From contig JAEZHW010000075.1 of NCBI GenBank assembly GCA_023436775.1, positions 1-7,577 on the forward strand: 7,577 bases of DNA, written 5' to 3'. Shown in pieces: positions 1-5,655 of this stretch (its first letter is position 1; each line of letters begins with the position of its first letter). Origin of the DNA: Actinomycetes bacterium (GTDB lineage: Bacteria; Actinomycetota; Actinomycetes; Actinomycetales; Microbacteriaceae). Both the position numbers and the translations under genes were made by a program. The notes below the pieces were generated by a model. The model had not been told where the DNA came from, searched no databases, and saw nothing but the letters and a program-made list of their open reading frames with translations.

Positions 1-128
1 GGATCGGCCGTCGCCGCGAGCTCGTCGGTCAGCGGCGGACCGGCCTCGCCGAGGAGGGCGACGCCGCGGGCGGCCGCGGCGCCGTCGACGCACCCCTTGC
101 GGCCGTACGCCCCGGGCGAGTCCCCCAT
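1..128 (-). CDS. glnE: Probable GlnE N-terminus (glutamine synthetase adenylyltransferase), cut by window edge
   Basis: A minus-strand reading frame opens with ATG at 128-126 and runs off the left end of the window, giving about 42 residues. The visible pattern, a Gly-rich start, then VDGAAAARGVALLG, then PPLTDELAATAD, resembles from memory the N-terminal segment of actinobacterial GlnE (Gly-x-x-Asp, Ala-Ala-Arg, Leu-Gly, then Pro-Leu and Ala-Ala-x-Ala-Asp). GlnE adenylylates and deadenylylates type I glutamine synthetase in response to nitrogen status. Position supports the call: glnA2 lies 19 bp upstream on the same strand, and glnA2-glnE is the order in mycobacteria and relatives. No clear Shine-Dalgarno precedes the ATG, so the start is uncertain and translation may be coupled to glnA2. 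Almost every codon ends in G or C, as in the left part of glnA2. No catalytic motif is inside the window, so the identification rests on a short stretch and context. Confidence 0.5.
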   Translation of the reverse strand, partial: MGDSPGAYGRKGCVDGAAAARGVALLGEAGPPLTDELAATAD

Positions 129-960
129 CTGCGTCAGGCCCGTCGGCTCAGAGGACCGGCAGCATCCGGTCGCGCTCGTAGGCGGAGACCTGGGTGCGGT
201 ACTCCTCCCACTCGGCGCGCTTGTTGCGCAGGTAGAAGTCGAAGACGTGCTCGCCCAGCGTCTCGGCCAGCAGCTCGGAGTCCTCGGCGATGCCGATCGC
301 GTCCCACAGGCTGCGCGGCAGCGGCGCGATGCCGAGCGCCTTGCGCTCGCGCTCGGTGAGCGACCAGACGTCGTCCTCGGCCTCGCGGGGCAGCTCGTAG
401 CCCTCCTCGATGCCCTTCATCCCGGCGGCCAGGACGACGGCGAAGGCGAGGTAGGGGTCGCAGGCGGGGTCGATCGTGCGCAGCTCCACCCGGGTGGACT
501 GGCCCTTGTTGGGCTTGTACATCGGCACCCGGATCATCGCCGAGCGGTTGTTGTGGCCCCAGCACACGCCCGACGGCGCCTCGCCGCCGCCGAGCAGCCG
601 CTTGTAGGAGTTGACCCACTGGTTGGTGATCGCCGTGATCTCGGCGGAGTGCCGCAGCAGGCCGGCGATGAAGTGGCGCGCGGTCGCCGACAGCTCCAGC
701 GGCGCGCTCGGCTCGTAGAACGCGTTCCGGTCGCCCTCGAACAGCGACAGATGGGTATGCATGCCGGAGCCCGGGTGGTCGCCGAGCGGCTTGGGCATGA
801 ACGAGGCGAAGAGCCCCTGCTCGAGCGCGACCTCCTTGACGACCGTGCGGAACGTCATGATGTTGTCCGCGGTGGTCAGGGCGTCGGCGTAGCGCAGGTC
901 GATCTCGTTCTGGCCGGGGCCCGCCTCGTGGTGGCTGAACTCCACCGAGATGCCGAGGTC
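1..960. other. Block of distinct codon composition (left of a breakpoint in glnA2)
   Basis: I read the glnA2 codons on the minus strand. From 960 down to 151, 268 of 270 codons end in G or C; the only exceptions are two CAT codons. From 1485 down to 961 the figure is 142 of 175. The probable glnE fragment continues the extreme bias (40 of 42), while samples from nadE (30 of 40) and panB (about 38 of 47) match the right side. The change is complete within a few codons and the reading frame is unbroken. This is consistent with homologous replacement of the 3' part of glnA2 plus glnE, or with an artificial join between two related genomes at a conserved stretch. Confidence 0.65.
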
Positions 961-1485
961 TTCGAGCATGCGCACGCTGCGACGACGGAAGTCGCTGGCA
1001 GTGCCACCCGGCACGTTGTCAAAGTAGCCAGCCGAGTCCACCGGCACCGGGCCGTCCGGGCCGTACTGGCTGGACTTCAGCAGGTAGAACTCGATCTCGG
1101 GGTGGGTGTAGAAGGTGAAGCCTGCGTCAGCGGCCTTGGCCAGCGTGCGCTTCAACACATTGCGCGGGTCGGCCAGCGCCGGGCTGCCGTCCGGAGTGAA
1201 GATGTCGCAGAACATGCGCGCGGTCGGGTCGATCTCACCACGCCAGGGCAGAATCTGGAACGTCCCCGGGTCCGGCTTGGCCAGCACGTCCGCTTCGTAG
1301 GTACGAGTGAGGCCCTCAATCGCCGAGCCGTCGAAGCCGATGCCTTCGGCAAAGGCGCCCTCGACTTCAGCCGGCGCAATCGCCACCGACTTGAGGGTAC
1401 CGACCACGTCGGTGAACCAGAGTCGAACGAATTTGACTCCACGTTCCTCAATGGTGCGAAGTACGAAATCCCGCTGCTTGTCCAT
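148..1485 (-). CDS. glnA2: Glutamine synthetase type I, GlnA2 class (not adenylylatable)
   Basis: A full-length 445-residue type I glutamine synthetase-fold enzyme, which ligates ammonia (or, in some GlnA2-like proteins, other amines) to glutamate using ATP. It matches actinobacterial GlnA2 throughout, including the opening MDKQRDFVLRT and the VRLWFTDVVGTLKSVAI segment. Visible active-site elements are HPEIEF with metal ligands E130 and E132, HHEAGPGQNEID with E187 and E194, GMHTHLS with H243, NRSAMIRVP with R314, and RVELR with E334 and R336. The region where adenylylated enzymes carry NLYDLP reads DDVWSLTERE, with Trp374 and no Tyr, so GlnE should not modify it. ATG 1485 is preferred because GAGGAG (1495-1490) lies 4 nt upstream; the upstream TTG at 1497 overlaps that ribosome-binding site. 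The gene is divergent from nadE. Codon usage changes abruptly at residue 175/176. The exact substrate cannot be settled from sequence. Confidence 0.95.
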   Translation of the reverse strand: MDKQRDFVLRTIEERGVKFVRLWFTDVVGTLKSVAIAPAEVEGAFAEGIGFDGSAIEGLTRTYEADVLAKPDPGTFQILPWRGEIDPTARMFCDIFTPDGSPALADPRNVLKRTLAKAADAGFTFYTHPEIEFYLLKSSQYGPDGPVPVDSAGYFDNVPGGTASDFRRRSVRMLEDLGISVEFSHHEAGPGQNEIDLRYADALTTADNIMTFRTVVKEVALEQGLFASFMPKPLGDHPGSGMHTHLSLFEGDRNAFYEPSAPLELSATARHFIAGLLRHSAEITAITNQWVNSYKRLLGGGEAPSGVCWGHNNRSAMIRVPMYKPNKGQSTRVELRTIDPACDPYLAFAVVLAAGMKGIEEGYELPREAEDDVWSLTERERKALGIAPLPRSLWDAIGIAEDSELLAETLGEHVFDFYLRNKRAEWEEYRTQVSAYERDRMLPVL

Positions 1486-1489
1486 CAGG

Positions 1490-1495
1490 CTCCTC
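1490..1495 (-). promoter_or_regulatory. Shine-Dalgarno of glnA2
   Basis: GAGGAG on the minus strand lies 4 nt before the ATG at 1485. It decides the start against the in-frame TTG at 1497, which lies immediately upstream of and overlaps it. Confidence 0.75.
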
Positions 1496-1503
1496 AAGGC
1501 TTT

Positions 1504-1521
1504 CGGGAGAGACAGTTCCCG
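1504..1521 (-). promoter_or_regulatory. Inverted repeat at the 5' end of the predicted glnA2 leader
   Basis: CGGGA (1504-1508) and TCCCG (1517-1521) are complementary across an 8-nt loop. If glnA2 transcription starts about 7 nt after the TAGCCT box, near 1520, this repeat would form a 5-bp stem at the very start of its roughly 35-nt leader. It could equally be an operator covering the nadE promoter's upstream region. Five base pairs is short, so chance is possible. Confidence 0.3.
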
Positions 1522-1523
1522 TT

Positions 1524-1534
1524 ACTAGGCTAGT
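1524..1534. promoter_or_regulatory. Palindromic bidirectional -10 region between glnA2 and nadE
   Basis: ACTAG-G-CTAGT is a perfect palindrome around one central base. It presents TAGGCT on the plus strand (1526-1531) and TAGCCT on the minus strand (1532-1527), both fitting the actinobacterial TANNNT -10 pattern. The plus box sits 7 nt before the nadE ATG, as expected for a leaderless mRNA. The minus box would start glnA2 transcription near 1520, leaving a leader that contains its Shine-Dalgarno. I see no convincing -35 hexamer on either side, which is common in actinobacteria. The promoter assignment is inferred from position and pattern. Confidence 0.5.
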
Positions 1535-1538
1535 GGGT

Positions 1539-3266
1539 ATGCCCCGTATTCGCTTGGCGCTCGCACAGATGAACCCGGTCCTTGGTGACCTCACGGGCAA
1601 CCGTGCGGCCGTCCTGGAATGGACCAAGCAGGCTCACGCCCAAGGCGCGGACCTAGTCCTCTTCCCCGAGATGGTGATCTCGGGCTATCCGATCGAGGAT
1701 CTGGCCTCACGCCCCTCATTCCTGGCAGCGAATCGCGAGGCGGTGAACCAGCTGGCTACCGACCTCGCCGAGGCTGGCCTCGGTGACCTGCCCGTGGTTG
1801 TCGGCCACGCGGACGGTCCCTTCCCACCGCGGGGCGAAGGGGTGTCGAACGCACCGACCGCAATCGCGCAGAACGCGGCCAGTGTGCTGTTCCAGGGCGC
1901 CCCAATCGCCCGCTACGCCAAGCACCACCTGCCGAACTATTCGGTCTTTGACGAGTACCGCATCTTTATTCCGGGCGACGAACTGCTGGTACTGCGCCTG
2001 AACAACATTGACCTGGCCTTGATCATTTGCGAGGACCTGTGGCGCGACGGCGGCCCGGTCGCCCGCGTTGCCACCGCGGATGCGGGCGCGCTGCTAGTGA
2101 TCAACGGCTCCCCCTTCGAGCGCGATAAGGACGAGGTGCGCCTCCCGCTGGTGCACCGCCGCGCGGTTGAAACCGACACGGTCGTGGCCTACGTGAACCT
2201 GGTCGGCGGCCAAGATGAACTCGTCTTTGACGGCGACAGCGTGGTCGTAGACGGATCCGGCACGATCCTGGCGCGCGCGCCGCAGTTCCGGGAGCACCTG
2301 CTCGTGGTGGATCTGGACCTGCCCGAGGCGACCGCTGGCGAGCTGCCGGTGGGCATCAACCGGGTGGAACTGACCGTGCCGGAGCGCGACAAGCCGGAGA
2401 TCGTGCCCGACATCGCCGAACTGCCCGATGACCGCGAGCAGCTCTGGAACGCGCTCGTGCTGGGTCTGCGCGACTATGTCGAGAAGAATGGTTTCCGCTC
2501 GGTGACGCTCGGCCTGTCCGGTGGTATTGACTCGGCCGTCTGCGCCGCGATCGCGGTGGATGCGCTCGGGCCCGACCGCGTGTACGGCGTGTCGATGCCG
2601 AGTCGCTACTCCTCAGACCACTCCCGGAGCGATGCCGACGACCTCGCCGAGCGCCTCGGCGTCCACTACCGCGTGGAACCGATCGCCGACCTGGTCCTGC
2701 CCTTTGAGCAGCAGCTTGGCTTTACCGGCATCGCGGCCGAGAACCTGCAGGCCCGTGCTCGCGGGGTGATCCTGATGGGACTGTCGAACCAAGACGGCCA
2801 CCTGGTGCTCACCACCGGCAACAAGACCGAGATCGCCGTTGGCTACTCCACCATTTATGGGGACTCGGCCGGCGGGTTCGCCCCCATCAAGGACGTGCCC
2901 AAGACCCTGGTCTGGGAACTGGCCCGCTGGCGCAACGCGGACGCGGAGGCACGGGGCGAAGTCGCGCCCATCCCCGAGAACTCCATCAGTAAGCCGCCGA
3001 GTGCCGAATTGCGCCCGGATCAGGTCGATCAGGATTCTCTGCCTCCGTATGAGACACTGGATGCGTTGCTTGAGCAGTACATCAACGGGCAGCGTGGTCG
3101 CGACGAACTCGTGGCCGCCGGTTTCGACGCCACCACGGTGGACGAAGTCATCCGCCTGGTGGACCGCTCAGAGTGGAAACGTCGCCAAGGTGCGATCGGT
3201 CCGCGCATTTCCGGCCTCGCGTTTGGTCGTGATCGCCGCTTGCCGATCACGTACCGGCCCCGTTAG
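1539..3266 (+). CDS. nadE: Glutamine-dependent NAD+ synthetase
   Basis: A 575-residue two-domain cytosolic enzyme that makes NAD+ from nicotinic acid adenine dinucleotide, ATP and glutamine, the last step of NAD biosynthesis. Residues 1 to about 270 form the nitrilase-like glutaminase domain with its Glu-Lys-Cys triad visible: E44 in LFPEMVISGYP, K128 in YAKHHLPNYSVFDE and C164 in IICEDLW. From about residue 300 is the ATP-pyrophosphatase synthetase domain, with the P-loop SGGIDS at 327-332 and the conserved TTGNKTEIAVGYSTIYGD stretch at 425-442. The length fits the shorter bacterial form of the enzyme rather than the roughly 680-residue mycobacterial form. I chose ATG 1539 because a TAGGCT box ends 7 nt earlier and there is no Shine-Dalgarno, suggesting a leaderless mRNA; GTG 1533 would add two residues but lies inside the promoter palindrome. 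The gene is divergent from glnA2, whose class of product is its co-substrate. Confidence 0.97.
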   Translation: MPRIRLALAQMNPVLGDLTGNRAAVLEWTKQAHAQGADLVLFPEMVISGYPIEDLASRPSFLAANREAVNQLATDLAEAGLGDLPVVVGHADGPFPPRGEGVSNAPTAIAQNAASVLFQGAPIARYAKHHLPNYSVFDEYRIFIPGDELLVLRLNNIDLALIICEDLWRDGGPVARVATADAGALLVINGSPFERDKDEVRLPLVHRRAVETDTVVAYVNLVGGQDELVFDGDSVVVDGSGTILARAPQFREHLLVVDLDLPEATAGELPVGINRVELTVPERDKPEIVPDIAELPDDREQLWNALVLGLRDYVEKNGFRSVTLGLSGGIDSAVCAAIAVDALGPDRVYGVSMPSRYSSDHSRSDADDLAERLGVHYRVEPIADLVLPFEQQLGFTGIAAENLQARARGVILMGLSNQDGHLVLTTGNKTEIAVGYSTIYGDSAGGFAPIKDVPKTLVWELARWRNADAEARGEVAPIPENSISKPPSAELRPDQVDQDSLPPYETLDALLEQYINGQRGRDELVAAGFDATTVDEVIRLVDRSEWKRRQGAIGPRISGLAFGRDRRLPITYRPR

Positions 3267-3285
3267 TCTGCCGAAGGCCCCTGCC

Positions 3286-3318
3286 AAGGCTCACAAAGCC
3301 TTCCCGAATCCGGGAGGG
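3286..3318 (+). promoter_or_regulatory. Two overlapping, mutually exclusive hairpins downstream of nadE
   Basis: Hairpin A pairs AAGGCT (3286-3291) with AGCCTT (3297-3302) over a 5-nt loop. Hairpin B pairs CCTTCCCG (3299-3306) with CGGGAGGG (3311-3318) over the tetraloop AATC, with one G-T wobble. The right arm of A and the left arm of B share bases 3299-3302, so only one can form at a time. They begin 20 nt after the nadE stop. Neither is followed by a T-run. They may be a nadE transcript end or part of a long gdhA leader; the sequence does not say which. Confidence 0.35.
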
Positions 3319-3345
3319 GGTCCACTTGCGTACCCCGCAGTAGTC

Positions 3346-3370
3346 GGGACGTGTATTCGTCCCTTTCTCC
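3346..3370 (+). terminator. Possible terminator or attenuator hairpin before gdhA
   Basis: GGGACG (3346-3351) pairs perfectly with CGTCCC (3358-3363) around a 6-nt loop and is followed by TTTCTCC. This is a short GC-rich stem with a modest T-rich tail, 80 bp after nadE and 35 bp before the gdhA start. It could end nadE transcription or act in the gdhA leader. The T-tract is short, so intrinsic termination is only a possibility. No clear TANNNT promoter for gdhA was found in the gap. Confidence 0.35.
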
Positions 3371-3387
3371 CTCAACCCCTGTCCGCT

Positions 3388-3392
3388 AGGAA
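3388..3392 (+). promoter_or_regulatory. Shine-Dalgarno of gdhA, supporting a TTG start
   Basis: AGGAA ends 6 nt before TTG 3399. The next in-frame ATG falls at residue 65, inside the conserved region, so this site fixes the non-standard start. Confidence 0.75.
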
Positions 3393-3398
3393 TTTTCC

Positions 3399-4751
3399 TT
3401 GACCACCATCTCCCTCATTTCTTCGGTTCAGTCTGTCTACGACGAGGTCGTTCGTCGTAACCCCGGTGAAGCTGAATTCCACCAGGCTGTTCACGAAGTC
3501 CTCGAATCCATTGAGCCAGTGCTCGCCCGTCACCCCGAGTACGCTGACTACGCCGTGCTCGAGCGCATCGTTGAGCCGGAACGCCAGATCATGTTCCGCG
3601 TGCCGTGGGTCGACGACGCCGGCAACATCCGCGTCAACCGCGGCTTCCGCATCCAGTTCTCCTCGGTGCTCGGCCCCTACAAGGGCGGTCTGCGCTTCCA
3701 CCCGAGCGTCAACCTCGGCATCATCAAGTTCCTCGGCTTCGAGCAGATCTTCAAGAACGCGCTCACCGGCCAGGCCATCGGTGGTGGCAAGGGCGGCGCC
3801 GACTTCGACCCGCACGGCAAGAGCGAGGGCGAAATCATGCGCTTCTGCCAGTCGTTCATGACCGAGCTGTATCGCCACCTCGGCGAACACACCGACGTTC
3901 CCGCCGGGGACATCGGCGTGGGTGGTCGTGAGATCGGCTACATGTTTGGTCAGTACCGCCGTCTGACCAACCGTCACGAGGCTGGCGTGCTCACCGGCAA
4001 GGGCATCGGCTGGGGCGGTGCGCAGGTGCGTACCGAGGCCACCGGGTACGGTGCCGTCTTCTTCGCCGAGGACATGCTCGCCACCCGCGGCGAGACCCTC
4101 GAGGGTCGCACCGCGATCGTGTCGGGCTCGGGCAATGTCGCAACCTACGCCATCCAGAAGTTGCAGCAGCTCGGCGCCAAGCCGATCACGGCCAGCGACT
4201 CCGGCGGCTACGTCGTGGACGAGGCCGGCATCGACCTGGAGCTGCTGAAGCAGATCAAGGAGGTCGAGCGCGCCCGCATCAGCGAGTACGCGGCTCGCCG
4301 CCCCTCGGCGCGCTATGTTGCTGGCGGATCGGTGTGGGATGTCCCGGGCGACCTGGCCTTCCCCTGCGCGACCCAGAACGAGCTGAACGAGAACGACGCT
4401 CGCACGCTGCTGAAGAACGGTCTGATCCTGGTCTCTGAGGGTGCCAACATGCCCTCGACCCCGGAGGCGATCGAACTCTTCCGCGAGGCTGGCATCCTGT
4501 TCGCGCCGGGCAAGGCCGCGAACGCTGGTGGTGTGGCCACCTCCGCGCTCGAGATGAGCCAGAACGCCGCCCGCCAGCGCTGGACCTTCGCCGAGAGCGA
4601 GGCTCGCCTGCGCCAGATCATGGCCAGCATTCACGACAACGCCTTCATGGCCGCCGAAGAGTACGGCCACCCGGGCGACTACGTCGTCGGTGCCAACGCG
4701 GCCGGCTTCCGCCAAGTTGCGGACGCCATGATCGCCCAGGGCGTCATCTAA
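3399..4751 (+). CDS. gdhA: NADP-type glutamate dehydrogenase (hexameric, about 450 residues)
   Basis: This cytosolic enzyme catalyses reductive amination of 2-oxoglutarate with ammonia to glutamate. The 450-residue product aligns end to end with corynebacterial Gdh as I remember it, including PGEAEFHQAV near the N-terminus and the ending ADAMIAQGVI. Substrate-domain motifs are GPYKGGLRFHPS (K95), catalytic GGGKGG (K131) and PAGDIGVGGREIGY (D171). The nucleotide-binding domain carries GSGNVA at 243-248 and the SDSGGYV segment at 266-272, the kind seen in NADP-dependent members; this makes NADPH likely but not proven. NELNENDA and the GKAANAGGVATSALEM region follow. Translation starts at TTG 3399 with AGGAA upstream. 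The first 25 codons are rich in CGT, GGT, GTT and GAA compared with the rest, fitting a highly expressed gene. Glutamate made here feeds the divergent GlnA2 reaction, and hence glutamine supply for NadE. Confidence 0.97.
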   Translation: MTTISLISSVQSVYDEVVRRNPGEAEFHQAVHEVLESIEPVLARHPEYADYAVLERIVEPERQIMFRVPWVDDAGNIRVNRGFRIQFSSVLGPYKGGLRFHPSVNLGIIKFLGFEQIFKNALTGQAIGGGKGGADFDPHGKSEGEIMRFCQSFMTELYRHLGEHTDVPAGDIGVGGREIGYMFGQYRRLTNRHEAGVLTGKGIGWGGAQVRTEATGYGAVFFAEDMLATRGETLEGRTAIVSGSGNVATYAIQKLQQLGAKPITASDSGGYVVDEAGIDLELLKQIKEVERARISEYAARRPSARYVAGGSVWDVPGDLAFPCATQNELNENDARTLLKNGLILVSEGANMPSTPEAIELFREAGILFAPGKAANAGGVATSALEMSQNAARQRWTFAESEARLRQIMASIHDNAFMAAEEYGHPGDYVVGANAAGFRQVADAMIAQGVI

Positions 4752-4776
4752 CGAGGGAAACGGGCTCGCAGCGGCA

Positions 4777-4782
4777 TAGACT
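4777..4782 (+). promoter_or_regulatory. -10 box of a leaderless panB transcript
   Basis: TAGACT ends 6 nt before the panB ATG at 4789, the spacing expected when transcription starts at the A of the start codon. There is no Shine-Dalgarno between gdhA and panB close to the ATG. Despite the short 37-bp gap after gdhA, panB therefore probably has its own promoter. Confidence 0.6.
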
Positions 4783-4788
4783 GAACCC

Positions 4789-5631
4789 ATGTCTGGCGCC
4801 GCTGCGAGTCCCTCCCCCGCTACCCCGGTCAAGCGGATCCGTGTCCGTCACTTCGCGGAAGCGAAGCGCAACGGCACGAAGATCACCGCACTGACCAGCT
4901 ACGACGCACTCACCGCGGGCATCTTCGACCGCGCCGGCATCGACGTGCTCCTGGTTGGCGACTCCGCCGCCAACATCGTCTACGGCTACGACTCCACGCT
5001 GCCGGTGAGCGTCGACGAACTCATCCCGCTGGCACGCGCCGTCTCGCGTGCCGCCCAGCGCGCGCTCGTCGTCGCGGACCTGCCCTTCGGCAGTTACGAG
5101 ACCAGTGTCGACGAGGCGCTGCACACCGCCTTCCGCTTCATGAAGGAAGCCGGCGCCCACGCGGTCAAGCTCGAAGGCGGCGTCCGCAGCACCGAGCAGA
5201 TCCGCCGCATCGTTGAGGCGGGTATCCCGGTGATGGGCCACATCGGCTTCACGCCGCAGTCCGAGCACGGCCTCGGTGGCCACGTGATTCAGGGCCGCGG
5301 CGAGGACGGTGCCGCACGCTTGCTCGCCGACGCGCTCGCGGTCCAGGAAGCCGGCGCCTTCGCGGTCGTGCTCGAACTCGTGCCCAGCGACGTCGCCGCT
5401 GAAGTGACGCGGCAGTTGCACATCCCCACGATCGGCATCGGCGCCGGTGCCGGCACGGACGGCCAGGTGTTGGTCTGGGCGGACTTTGCTGGCCTCACTG
5501 AGGGACGCATCCCCAAGTTCGTGAAGCGCTTCGCGAACCTCGCCGAGACGCTGAGCGAGGCCGCTGCTGAGTACAAGCGTGAGGTTACCGAGGGGACCTA
5601 CCCCGGCCCTGAGCACGGCTACGAGGCCTAG
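4789..5631 (+). CDS. panB: Ketopantoate hydroxymethyltransferase
   Basis: A 280-residue enzyme that transfers a hydroxymethyl group from 5,10-methylenetetrahydrofolate to 2-oxoisovalerate, the first committed step to pantothenate and CoA. The TIM-barrel motifs are all present: TSYDALTAGIFDRAG at 36-50, VGDSAANIVYGYDSTLPV with metal ligand D58, VADLPFGSY with D97, VKLEGG with K127 and E129, GHIGFTPQ at 150-157, VLELVP with the general base E196, and GIGAGAGTDGQ. The C-terminal IPKFVKRF and YPGPEHGY complete the family pattern. Compared with E. coli PanB it has an N-terminal extension of about 13 residues rich in Ala, Ser and Pro. The ATG at 4789 is supported by the TAGACT box 6 nt upstream. 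The downstream gene is convergent, so panB is probably transcribed alone or as a readthrough extension of gdhA. No panC or panD is visible nearby. Confidence 0.97.
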   Translation: MSGAAASPSPATPVKRIRVRHFAEAKRNGTKITALTSYDALTAGIFDRAGIDVLLVGDSAANIVYGYDSTLPVSVDELIPLARAVSRAAQRALVVADLPFGSYETSVDEALHTAFRFMKEAGAHAVKLEGGVRSTEQIRRIVEAGIPVMGHIGFTPQSEHGLGGHVIQGRGEDGAARLLADALAVQEAGAFAVVLELVPSDVAAEVTRQLHIPTIGIGAGAGTDGQVLVWADFAGLTEGRIPKFVKRFANLAETLSEAAAEYKREVTEGTYPGPEHGYEA

Positions 5632-5655
5632 CAGAGCGCCTTATTCGGCGTCTGC
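5631..5655. terminator. Bulged hairpin spanning the convergent gene ends of panB and the small gene
   Basis: GCAGA-G-CGCC (5631-5640) pairs with GGCG-TCTGC (5647-5655) around a TTATTC loop: nine pairs and a single bulged G. The structure covers the last base of the panB stop codon and the last three codons plus stop of the small minus-strand gene. Its location and two-strand symmetry suit a shared transcript-end hairpin. There is no T-run on either side, so it is not a textbook intrinsic terminator. Confidence 0.4.

Noticed and set aside
97..1533. A 478-codon plus-strand open frame opposite glnA2
   Set aside because: glnA2 on the other strand has complete family motifs. The plus frame is rich in Arg, Val and Gly without any motif, and it persists because of strong third-position GC bias.
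1521..1536. GlnR box candidate beginning GTTAC upstream of nadE
   Set aside because: The first half fits GTnAC, but the bases after the 6-nt spacer (AGTGG) do not fit the GnAAC half.
3372..4832. A 486-codon open frame on the minus strand covering all of gdhA
   Set aside because: It is antisense to a clear glutamate dehydrogenase, its composition is the low-complexity Ala/Val/Gly/Asp mix typical of high-GC antisense frames, and it has no recognisable domain.
4744..5616. A 290-codon minus-strand frame opposite panB
   Set aside because: Antisense shadow of panB, with no ribosome-binding site or family match.
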